NCBI GenBank assembly: GCA_019828595.1
Contig: JAHQRK010000037.1
Span: 1 to 64,000, forward strand
Length of the DNA: 64,000 nt
Origin: Aphanomyces cochlioides
Taxonomy: Eukaryota; Oomycota; Saprolegniomycetes; Saprolegniales; Verrucalvaceae
Reading direction: 5' to 3'
Position numbers and translations under genes: made by a program. Shown here piece after piece: positions 1-10,107 of this stretch. Below the pieces are notes generated by a model. It ran no database searches. It saw only the letters and a program-made list of their open reading frames with translations, and had not been told where the DNA came from. The first letter of the stretch is position 1; each line of letters opens with the position of its first letter.

Positions 1-49
1 GGCCTCGTACCCCTCAAGTCAGAAGTTATCAAGTGCCGCCGCGCTCAAA

Positions 50-3000
50 ATGTCCAACGCCAACAGCTGTTCCGAGCTCCGTGAGACCAACACTCACGGA
101 GTCACCATCATTCCAGGTATTGTATCACCTCACCCACTTTCGTCGTCCAATCAGGATGGCGGAAGTGGTGTGAAGGGTCTCTACACCTAACCTAGGGCCG
201 AAGTGGAGGCCGAGTTCGACCCCAACAGCGTCTTGGAGACCAATCTGCGTCTCGCTCCACCAGCGCTTCACCTGGTGCTCCACTCGCCGGAGTTCCAGGG
301 GGGGTCAACCTCAGTGGGTCAGTGGTTGACCCCCAGACCACTGTCGTTAACTTGTCTAGCGAAGCCCTCACTCAGGAGGGCGAACCACTGGGGCCTTGTG
401 CCTGGTGGCTGCTTCCCTGGACTCCAATCGGAGTCGATCCCCAGTGAAGGCGGCGAGAAACGGGGTCCATGCCAGCCTAGAGGCTACGAGGGCCCCCCCT
501 GGGGCACACCCTGCGGTTCTGTCTACTTCCCCCCAGGGGCCTCTTCTGGGAGGGCGGCGGTATCCCGATTGGGTTCTCGCCGGAGCAATGGTGTACCCCA
601 GTCACCGTGCTGCGGGGATGGCATGGATTCCCCTTCTACCCTGTCACTGGGGGTCTGGCCCCGGCCTTTCGTGACAACTGGACCGAGCCAGCAGCCACCA
701 ACCGGCGTCGCCCCCGGTGCTGAGCCTCCTGAGAACGGGAGAGGAAGAAGAAAAATCTCAAGAGGACGTGGATATGGTCTCTGGAGACGCCGAGGGGGAG
801 GATCTACTGAAACCGAGGCCTTAACCGACGAGGAAATACTCAAAAATTCACTCGGAGGTTGATGGGTCAGGCGACATTAACGGCCAAGCGAAGCCGTGTG
901 ATACTCCTGGAGAAAGTTATTCACGAGGAACAATCGACAAACAATGACAATGACCAGTCAAATCAAGACATTGTCGACAAATCCGTTGCTCAAGGAAATG
1001 GCGCTGTTGATCCTCCTACCGCGGCAGACAAAATACAAGGCGATCAAGAGCAACAAAACGCTGAAAAGGCCAATCCATGGACGCAAAAGACTCCCGGCAA
1101 GGATTCAGCTTCGTCCAAGAAAGATTCCAAGCAAGGCAATGCCCCCAAAGGCGCAAAACATCGCAACACTGGTGCTCATGCTATTGCCGATGACGATATT
1201 GCGCGATGCGAGGCCATGGCGGACGCATTCTACAAAGACTCTGGTGACATGGACGCCTTCATTGAAAACATTTTGCTCACCCCCCAGTCCCAAGTGTACG
1301 AGCTCACAGTCAAGTTGGCGAAGGCTACAAGGACTGGTCCGAAAAAGTCATCTGCGATCAATTTGTCAAAGGAAAATCCTGGTTCGTTATGGGGCTCCAA
1401 ATTTCCGAACATTTTGATCCACAAGAAGAACCCACAGACCATTGTGATCTCAAGTTACAACTTGTCTACGTGCGTGGAAATGGGAGGCACAACGTTTCGA
1501 CTTGGTGGCAAAGACTTCCTGGTTCCCAAGTACTCGCGTTATGGCAACAACTACTACGTTACGTTCAACAAGGTCAGTCACCCTTCGATGGCCAAGGCGA
1601 TTGTCAAGAAAATGGCTGCATTGACCAAGTCAGTGATAGCAGCATTCAACCCTACTGCTGGTCAGAACATCAAGTCGCCGCATTTGAGAGTCATTTTCAA
1701 GTCGCCTGCGCCTCCTGCAGTGCTGGTGCCAAAATCCGGCGACGCACTACGCGAAATCACCATTACGGATCCGTCGGGTCAGCCTTTTGTCGTCGTGTTT
1801 CAGCACAAGATCGCTGCTCTGAACAAGACATTGCCTCCGTCGATTGTTTCACGACGTGCAGAGGCCAAGGCTGAAAAAGCGAAGGCAAAAGCGGCCAAGG
1901 CAGCGGCAAATCTCCTCCGTCAGGAGAAAAGAACCTGAACATGTATGGAGACGATCATGATCAAGACCCTGGAACAAATGCGGAAGGCAAGGCCGACTCA
2001 ACTGAGGCATCTGAAGATGGTCAAGATGAACAACCACAGCCAACAGCTCCTTCTCATGGCTCTGATGTCGATATGTCTGGTGACAGCGATCCCCCTAACA
2101 ACAATGGACAAGACAAACAACAAGAAGATGTGGAAATGTCTACCAACGAATCGCCCCGCTCTTGCTCCACCAAGTGAGCAGCCCAAGAACTCGCTGGACC
2201 TTCAATTGGTAACGGGCTACCGGTCTGGACCAGCTCCAAAACGTACTTTGCCTTCGTCTCACGTTTGGGATCCCTGCCGACATCCAACCGTTTTCATATC
2301 CTCGAAGAAGACGACGTGGAACTCTCGTTTGAAGACTTTGCAGTGCCTCGAATTGTATTGGAAGATTCAAGTGCGCCACGCCCGAAAAAGACCAAAGGCA
2401 AAGCGAAGAAACAACGACTTAACAAGTCTGCTGCAGCCCACCTCGAATTGGCGAAGAAGATCATTCGAGATAAGAAAGTCGAAGGCAGTATCACCGAATG
2501 TCAACGCATTTTGCGAGATGATCCTCAGCTCGTTGCACATGCTATGTACGCACAAGATGAAGACCTCAGTTTGTTTCAGTCACTTGTTGCAACCAAGACT
2601 ATTGAGCGCAAGATGGCTTTGTTAAAAGCTCAAGGCAAGCCTCACAACTACAAACATCACGTCAACTTCATGGCTCAATACAAGATTCACCCGTCAGAAA
2701 TCTTGGAAGAATTGACCACGGACATACCAGAGATCAAGCGCATCCTCTTTGCACTTGCTACGATCGACTTATTCCTCTCAAATCGGGCCCCAGACCTCTA
2801 CACAAACTCGGAGGCACTGACTGTTCTATTGAACCAAGAAGCAACAAGATTGCCTGACACCAACTGCTTGACGGACTGGTCGCTGTTTGCTTTGATCGAA
2901 AACTTCAGCGACAATCTCGAGAAGTTCACTTTGCCGGCTCCCGTCTTGTCGGCCATCTCGATGCTCAAAAGCATCACCAACAATTACCACATCGACGAGC

Positions 3001-3073
3001 TCTGCAGCAAAGCTCACCACTCCATGAACGCCGACGAAATTGATCCCTCGATTTGGAGGACGATCAACTCTAA
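50..3073 (+). pseudogene. ORF1 of copy A, frameshifted
   Basis: The start is the ATG at 50, which matches the first ATG of the intact ORF1 in copy O. The family stop is at 3071-3073. Several indels break the frame compared with copies O, X and N. They include changes around 170-190 and 780-900, a shift near 1320, another near 1910-1945, one near 2266, and a lost C near 3045 that moves the end out of frame. The longest open piece (859-1938) keeps the conserved central domain and the Lys/Ala-rich helix. It is not expected to give a full protein as read. Sequencing error is a real alternative, because most changes are one base in a run. Confidence 0.8.
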
Positions 3074-3151
3074 GGCTTCTATCCCCTGCTTCAATCCATT
3101 TCAACCTCCCCTCTGACCCCTCCATTCTACTCATTTTCATCTGTACTCGTG

Positions 3152-6100
3152 ATGATTGACAACAACTTCTCCGATGTCCCAACTGAACTCGTGGACTGGG
3201 ACCCACAAATCATCTCCCTCAACACCAATGGCTTCTCCAACAGTCATCGGTACATCCTCGACAAACTATCAAGTGTTCACGACGTTTCCTTTATCCAAGA
3301 AACCCGTTTCCGCACGCCAAGTCTCCACGACCGTGTTGCGTTCCATTGGCAACGCATCACAAACCACGAAGGCTCTTTGTTCTTTGAAGAGCCTATTTAC
3401 CCTGAAGTATCCACGTCGCCAGCCACTGGAGGTCTGGCTACGTTGATACATCCTCACTCTCCTTTGAAGAACGCCACTCAAGTCCCTCATGACAACCCAG
3501 TGCTTCGTGGTCGTTATCTACAAGTGCGATGTACTCTGGGTCCACTGACAGTCGTTCTCCACAATATCTATGCGCCGGCAGCCTTCCAACAACGAGCAAG
3601 TTACTTCGAAGAATTGCCACGCGACTTTCCTCCACATGCGCTCCACATTGTTGGAGGAGATTTCAACTGCACTCTCAACAAAGATTTGGATTCGTTGAGA
3701 CCCAGTACCTCCACCATGGCCGGCACCCTTCAACTGGAACAATGGATGCACAGTTTGTCTCTGGTGGATCTGTTTCGCCGTCAAAACCCCGTGGCACGAG
3801 CCTTCACAAGTCCCACACTCACCAACCGACTTGACTACATCTTTTGTTCGTCCACCTTGGCGGGTCTTCGTCATTGGAAGGCGACGCACATGCCACACGT
3901 TCCACAGGCTGACCACGTGGCTTGTCGTATCATCACAAAGCGTCAAACATTGCGCCATGGCTCTGGATCATGGAAAGCTCCAACTTGGCTACTTCGTCTA
4001 CCACGAGCGGCCGAGATTGTTCATGGATGTCTGGATCGATTTTTGGACAAGTCTCCAACATTCCACAATATCTCCAAGGCCTACGACATGCTGGTCAATG
4101 ATATCCGCTCCCAACTCAAAGAATTCCATTCTCAACGATTGGAGAAACAACGTCTGCCGTTGAAGAAGTTAGCTGTCGAGATCGCTTCGCTTTTGCAAGT
4201 CCCCAACATGCGTCAAGATTCAGTGCTGGTGGATCGAGTGCGAGACCTTCAAAGCAAATTCACGAGCTGCAAGATCGAGACAAGCAGTTTCGTCAAGACC
4301 AGGCGTTCCAACTTCACTTGTACAAAGCAGAGCGCTCGTCCAAGTTCCACTTCATGTCCCCTGTCCCTACCCCTTGAAGAAGACAGTCTTCAAGAGTTGG
4401 TGGATGTCAATGGAAATGTTGTCTCCAATCAACAAGGCATGTCTGACGTCCTGGTCGACTACTACAAGGACTTGTTTGCAGCTCCCGAGGTGCAGCGATC
4501 TGGAGACGAAGTGTCGTCATTTCTGACCCCATTGACTCGACACAAGCAACTGCCAGAGCAAGCCCAGAAAGAGCTGTCGGCTCCCTTGCGCGCCAACGAG
4601 TTCTATCATGCTATTCGACACAGCAGTTCGAACTCAGCGCCAGGTCCCAACGCTCTGCCATTCGAAGTCCTCAAACTTGCACCTCACAAGTGGTCGTTGG
4701 TATTGGAGCTGCTATTCACACACCAGCTCCATTCTCACCCTCGCTTGACTCCCATGCAACTTGTCAGTACGCTGGTGTTGCTGCACAAGAAAGGCCCCAA
4801 GTCACAAGCCAAGAACTATCGGCCCATTAGCCTACTCAACACGGATGTGAAAATCCTGACGAGTATTCTGGCTTATCGACTCCAGCGCCACATTCGACAC
4901 ATCATCCACCCGGACCAGCAAGGCTTTATCCGTCGAAGCAATATCCAAACCAATATTGCACGACTGGATGACATGCTGCACCACATCAAACTACACAGTC
5001 CGTCCTCGATGGTGGCACTGCTTGACTTTGAGAAAGCTTTTGATCGCGTGGACCACGCGTACTTGCTCCGCGTCCTCCGTCACTATGGCTTTCCCGAAAC
5101 CTTTGTTGACATGGTTCGCGTACTGTACTCGGGCCGCAAGTCTCGCATCTTGGTGAACGGCTTCTTGTCCAAGCCAGTTCACATCTCACGCGGTGTGTTG
5201 CAAGGTGATCCACTGTCGCCACTTCTGTTTGTGATCGCTTTGGAACCGATGTGCCAACTCCTACGGCAACACTCCAACTATGGCATCAAGTGTGGGGATC
5301 GCTACCACACTGGGAGTTACTTTGCCGACGACTCGCAACTCTATGCGGCAAATGAGACGTGCCTCCACCGGCAGCTTGCATTGGTTCAAACCTTTTGCGA
5401 CAAGTCTGGTTTCCGACTCAACGTAGACAAGACCCAAATTCTGACCTACAGCCAGTTGAATGGGAACCTTGCCTCACTACAAGTTACTTCCGACAGTCCC
5501 GTGAAGGCTCTTGGTATCTTGGTTGCGCCCAATCTTTCTCCATTGGCACGTTTCAATTACGTGTTTGAGAAGTTTGTGGCTCGCTTGTCTTTGTGGCTCT
5601 ACAAGGCTCGAACCATGGCCGGAAAAGTCACTATCCTGCACAGCATATGTCTGCCTGTGTTATGGTACCAACTGGCTTTTGTCCCTGCCGACAAAGACCT
5701 GGCCAAAAAGATCGACAAGGCCATGCTTCAATTTATGCATGGTGAAGAAATCAACCCATCCTCCTCTGTCCATGGCCTCCGTTTGATCAAAAGGAGATCA
5801 TATTCATGCCGAAGAAGTCCGGTGGCTTAGGCCTGCACCATGCACTTGCTTTATGGCAACAACACAACCGCTCTGTCATGATCAGATGCATTCAAGCCAT
5901 CACCACCCCACCCCGCAAGTCTGCCATGTCCGCCTGGATTACGCCGGGCTATACTCTCCTCGAGAAGGCTTTTCATCCATGGGGTTCCCCCCGAGATCTC
6001 CTCTTGGCAAATGGCTCTTCTGCATTCATCAGACAACTGTACAAGAATCCCAATATCACTCCAATGTGGAAAGCCTTATTGAGTAGCTGGTTTGAATCTC

Positions 6101-7203
6101 GCTGGACTCCGTACGGCTGTCCAAATCACATCTCATCTTTGGATGTTCCCCTTTGGCACAACTCGTATCTGCCTGGACTCGAAGACCTATACGATCAGTG
6201 CTCTACATCGACGCAAGACCAAGCCAATGTATTGGCTTCGCTTCACATCACGAAGTTGTCGCATTTGTTGACTCCGTGTCAGCGAGTTTGGCCAGCTTCG
6301 ATCTTGTTTGACAAAATCAACCGTGCCTGCCGCCAAGCCAATTTTGTCCCTCCAACGAAACAATGGATCTCAATCTTGGTGACCAAGTTATCACGATTGT
6401 TTGAGATTGTTTCTGAAGAGGATGCTCCCGTGTTCCACTTGCCGACGCCAAGCTCTGAATGGATGGAATGGCACTGGATGATTCACCCTGACTCGAGTCC
6501 GATCTTGTTGGCGTTTGCGACTTCGAAATCGGCTAAGATCAGAGCTTCTCCAGCTGTCAGCTCGTCCATTCTTCCTACCAAGCATCTCAACCTGCCATCC
6601 AACTTTTACGAAGACCCCAAGCGCCTTACCCAACTTGCCGCCTTCCTCCAACCCGACCACATTCTCCCTCGATATGGAGAGTTCATTTTCAAGACCCTTC
6701 TCCGCGCCAACGCCATGCAATATCTGTTTCAGTACCAAGACCCCAAGCCGACGTGTGTCTTCTGTCGTGTCAATGAGACGTACGAGCATTTCCTGTTCTC
6801 TTGTGGATATGGTCAATCTGTTTGGTATTTCTTCAAGGCGATCCAGCGACTGCTCGAGTGTTCCTTTCCGTCAACGTGTCTGGAAATGTTCTACGAGACG
6901 CCCAAGCCGTCCGATGGATACTACATCCGTGGCTATCTGAAGATCTGGCCGATTGTCCGAGCCTGCGTGTATTATCAAATATGGCTCCAACGTGCCGATC
7001 GCACCTTTCGACCCGACCTCACAGCGAAGAGTCCGATGGAAGTTGCCATTCATGCTGCCTCTTTGATCAAGCTACATCTACAACAGCTCCTGGTTGATCT
7101 CCCTCTCAAGAAGGGATACACCAAGGTATTCAATGTGCTCAAGCATCTATCTTCGGACCCCTGGTTACGTCAACACGCCATTCCTGACAGCGTCGTTTCA
7201 TGA
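3152..7203 (+). pseudogene. ORF2 (endonuclease-RT) of copy A, frameshifted
   Basis: This is the same 1351-aa polyprotein as in copies N, X and J, starting at the ATG at 3152 (MIDNN) 78 nt after the ORF1 stop. Three one-base losses in A or C runs near 4251, 4372 and 4391 add up to three. The frame is therefore lost for about 50 codons in the linker between endonuclease and RT, then regained. A fourth A-run loss near 5790 breaks the frame for good, and the C-terminal part is open separately as 5806-7203. The endonuclease and RT motifs (LNTNG, GGDFN, FADD) and the CCHC motif are all still readable. Confidence 0.85.
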
Positions 7204-7223
7204 GTGAGCTAACGGCTCACTCA
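7201..7223 (+). other. Stop-codon hairpin, 9-bp form (copy A)
   Basis: The arms TGAGTGAGC and GCTCACTCA pair perfectly around the loop TAACG, and the left arm begins with the ORF2 stop codon TGA. The same 9-bp form is in B (9959-9981), Y (20451-20473) and X (27443-27465). Older copies have only the inner 6-bp stem. 3' hairpins are often the RT recognition site in LINEs; that role here is inferred. Confidence 0.7.
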
Positions 7224-7349
7224 CTTCATCTCCTGTTCAATGACCACTTTGCCATATTCTGTTTTCCAAGTTCTATTTATACAGTACGAGGCAAATTAGT
7301 AAGTCATTAGGGCTTTTGCTCAAAAATAAGGTTAATACAACTCATTTAA

Positions 7350-10107
7350 CCAACGAGTTCTATCATGCTATTCGACACAGCAGTTCGAACTCAGCGCCAG
7401 GTCCCAACGCTCTGCCATTCGAAGTCCTCAAACTTGCACCTCACAAGTGGTCGTTGGTATTGGAGCTGCTATTCACACACCAGCTCCATTCTCACCCTCG
7501 CTTGACTCCCATGCAACTTGTCAGTACGCTGGTGTTGCTGCACAAGAAAGGCCCCAAGTCACAAGCCAAGAACTATCGGCCCATTAGCCTACTCAACACG
7601 GATGTGAAAATCCTGACGAGTATTCTGGCTTATCGACTCCAGCGCCACATTCGACACATCATCCACCCGGACCAGCAAGGCTTTATCCGTCGAAGCAATA
7701 TCCAAACCAATATTGCACGACTGGATGACATGCTGCACCACATCAAACTACACAGTCCGTCCTCGATGGTGGCACTGCTTGACTTTGAGAAAGCTTTTGA
7801 TCGCGTGGACCACGCGTACTTGCTCCGCGTCCTCCGTCACTATGGCTTTCCCGAAACCTTTGTTGACATGGTTCGCGTACTGTACTCGGGCCGCAAGTCT
7901 CGCATCTTGGTGAACGGCTTCTTGTCCAAGCCAGTTCACATCTCACGCGGTGTGTTGCAAGGTGATCCACTGTCGCCACTTCTGTTTGTGATCGCTTTGG
8001 AACCGATGTGCCAACTCCTACGGCAACACTCCAACTATGGCATCAAGTGTGGGGATCGCTACCACACTGGGAGTTACTTTGCCGACGACTCGCAACTCTA
8101 TGCGGCAAATGAGACGTGCCTCCACCGGCAGCTTGCATTGGTTCAAACCTTTTGCGACAAGTCTGGTTTCCGACTCAACGTAGACAAGACCCAAATTCTG
8201 ACCTACAGCCAGTTGAATGGGAACCTTGCCTCACTACAAGTTACTTCCGACAGTCCCGTGAAGGCTCTTGGTATCTTGGTTGCGCCCAATCTTTCTCCAT
8301 TGGCACGTTTCAATTACGTGTTTGAGAAGTTTGTGGCTCGCTTGTCTTTGTGGCTCTACAAGGCTCGAACCATGGCCGGAAAAGTCACTATCCTGCACAG
8401 CATATGTCTGCCTGTGTTATGGTACCAACTGGCTTTTGTCCCTGCCGACAAAGACCTGGCCAAAAAGATCGACAAGGCCATGCTTCAATTTATGCATGGT
8501 GAAGAAATCAACCCATCCTCCTCTGTCCATGGCCTCCGTTTGATCAAAAAGGAGATCATATTCATGCCGAAGAAGTCCGGTGGCTTAGGCCTGCACCATG
8601 CACTTGCTTTATGGCAACAACACAACCGCTCTGTCATGATCAGATGCATTCAAGCCATCACCACCCCACCCCGCAAGTCTGCCATGTCCGCCTGGATTAC
8701 GCCGGGCTATACTCTCCTCGAGAAGGCTTTTCATCCATGGGGTTCCCCCCGAGATCTCCTCTTGGCAAATGGCTCTTCTGCATTCATCAGACAACTGTAC
8801 AAGAATCCCAATATCACTCCAATATGGAAAGCCTTATTGAGTAGCTGGTTTGAATCTCGCTGGACTCCGTACGGCTGTCCAAATCACATCTCATCTTTGG
8901 ATGTTCCCCTTTGGCACAACTCGTATCTGCCTGGACTCGAAGACCTATACGATCAGTGCTCTACATCGACGCAAGACCAAGCCAATGTATTGGCTTCGCT
9001 TCACATCACGAAGTTGTCGCATTTGTTGACTCCGTGTCAGCGAGTTTGGCCAGCTTCGATCTTGTTTGACAAAATCAACCGTGCCTGCCGCCAAGCCAAT
9101 TTTGTCCCTCCAACGAAACAATGGATCTCAATCTTGGTGACCAAGTTATCACGATTGTTTGAGATTGTTTCTGAAGAGGATGCTCCCGTGTTCCACTTGC
9201 CGACGCCAAGCTCTGAATGGATGGAATGGCACTGGATGATTCACCCTGACTCGAGTCCGATCTTGTTGGCGTTTGCGACTTCGAAATCGGCTAAGATCAG
9301 AGCTTCTCCAGCTGTCAGCTCGTCCATTCTTCCTACCAAGCATCTCAACCTGCCATCCAACTTTTACGAAGACCCCAAGCGCCTTACCCAACTTGCCGCC
9401 TTCCTCCAACCCGACCACATTCTCCCTCGATATGGAGAGTTCATTTTCAAGACCCTTCTCCGCGCCAACGCCATGCAATATCTGTTTCAGTACCAAGACC
9501 CCAAGCCGACGTGTGTCTTCTGTCGTGTCAATGAGACGTACGAGCATTTCCTGTTCTCTTGTGGATATGGTCAATCTGTTTGGTATTTCTTCAAGGCGAT
9601 CCAGCGACTGCTCGAGTGTTCCTTTCCGTCCACGTGTCTGGAAATGTTCTACGAGACGCCCAAGCCGTCCGATGGATACTACATCCGTGGCTATCTGAAG
9701 ATCTGGCCGATTGTCCGAGCCTGCGTGTATTATCAAATATGGCTCCAACGTGCCGATCGCACCTTTCGACCCGACCTCACAGCGAAGAGTCCGATGGAAG
9801 TTGCCATTCATGCTGCCTCTTTGATCAAGCTACATCTACAACAGCTCCTGGTTGATCTCCCTCTCAAGAAGGGATACACCAAGGTATTCAATGTGCTCAA
9901 GCATCTATCTTCGGACCCCTGGTTACGTCAACACGCCATTCCTGACAGCGTCGTTTCATGAGTGAGCTAACGGCTCACTCACTTCATCTCCTGTTCAATG
10001 ACCACTTTGCCATATTCTGTTTTCCAAGTTCTATTTATACAGTACGAGGCAAATTAGTAAGTCATTAGGGCCTTTGCTCAAAAATAAGGTTAATACAACT
10101 CATTTAA
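7350..10107 (+). mobile_element. LINE copy B, right-hand part
   Basis: The copy begins inside ORF2 at CCAACGAG, immediately after the 3' end of copy A, and runs to CATTTAA at 10107. It is either the right half of an element split by A (left half off the window) or a 5'-truncated copy. The CC at the junction and the pattern of the other copies favour a split element. Its 3' UTR has GAGCTAACGG with GGGCCTTT, one step older than A. Confidence 0.9.
7352..9961 (+). CDS. ORF2 C-terminal part of copy B (RT and CCHC), open
   Basis: The frame is open from the junction to the TGA at 9959-9961. It lacks the endonuclease and the linker. It starts at the NEFYHAIRHS segment just before the RT domain and keeps the RT motifs (LDFEKAFDRVD, LQGDPLSP, FADD) and the CCHC motif. 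The frame also runs back into the tail of copy A, but there is no ATG at that point, so translation from here is doubtful. Treat it as an unbroken fragment of the family polyprotein, not a gene of its own. Confidence 0.75.
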   Translation, partial: NEFYHAIRHSSSNSAPGPNALPFEVLKLAPHKWSLVLELLFTHQLHSHPRLTPMQLVSTLVLLHKKGPKSQAKNYRPISLLNTDVKILTSILAYRLQRHIRHIIHPDQQGFIRRSNIQTNIARLDDMLHHIKLHSPSSMVALLDFEKAFDRVDHAYLLRVLRHYGFPETFVDMVRVLYSGRKSRILVNGFLSKPVHISRGVLQGDPLSPLLFVIALEPMCQLLRQHSNYGIKCGDRYHTGSYFADDSQLYAANETCLHRQLALVQTFCDKSGFRLNVDKTQILTYSQLNGNLASLQVTSDSPVKALGILVAPNLSPLARFNYVFEKFVARLSLWLYKARTMAGKVTILHSICLPVLWYQLAFVPADKDLAKKIDKAMLQFMHGEEINPSSSVHGLRLIKKEIIFMPKKSGGLGLHHALALWQQHNRSVMIRCIQAITTPPRKSAMSAWITPGYTLLEKAFHPWGSPRDLLLANGSSAFIRQLYKNPNITPIWKALLSSWFESRWTPYGCPNHISSLDVPLWHNSYLPGLEDLYDQCSTSTQDQANVLASLHITKLSHLLTPCQRVWPASILFDKINRACRQANFVPPTKQWISILVTKLSRLFEIVSEEDAPVFHLPTPSSEWMEWHWMIHPDSSPILLAFATSKSAKIRASPAVSSSILPTKHLNLPSNFYEDPKRLTQLAAFLQPDHILPRYGEFIFKTLLRANAMQYLFQYQDPKPTCVFCRVNETYEHFLFSCGYGQSVWYFFKAIQRLLECSFPSTCLEMFYETPKPSDGYYIRGYLKIWPIVRACVYYQIWLQRADRTFRPDLTAKSPMEVAIHAASLIKLHLQQLLVDLPLKKGYTKVFNVLKHLSSDPWLRQHAIPDSVVS

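Larger units (their letters stand above)
1..7349 (+). mobile_element. LINE copy A, near full length, left end cut by the window
   Basis: The copy starts about 12 nt inside the 5' UTR and runs through ORF1, ORF2 and the 3' UTR to the family 3' end CATTTAA at 7349. It is followed directly by CCAACGAG, which is ORF2 sequence of copy B, so A looks inserted into B. Its 3' UTR is the youngest haplotype (GAGCTAACGG, CACTCAC and GGGCTTTT). It carries many single-base losses, mostly in homopolymers and most densely in the first kilobase. That fits poor base calling near a contig end as well as real decay. Confidence 0.9.

Noticed and set aside
3152..7203. An RNase H domain in ORF2
   Set aside because: The region after the RT has the CCHC motif but no arrangement of Asp/Glu residues that I can assign to RNase H.
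7305..7315. TTAGGG in the 3' UTR as a possible telomere signal
   Set aside because: It is a single hexamer inside conserved 3' UTR sequence, not a repeat array.
7316..7351. Frames that run from one copy's 3' tail (LLKNKVNTTHLT) into the next copy's ORF
   Set aside because: The tail is simply open in that frame and has no ATG. The joins are products of insertion, and the same tail precedes different reading frames at each junction.
9149..9811. A 220-codon antisense frame, repeated in most copies (for example 13207-13869 and 19641-20303)
   Set aside because: It lies entirely opposite the ORF2 C-terminal coding region, has no domain I recognise, and is broken in some copies by changes that are neutral for ORF2. 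It is a shadow frame.
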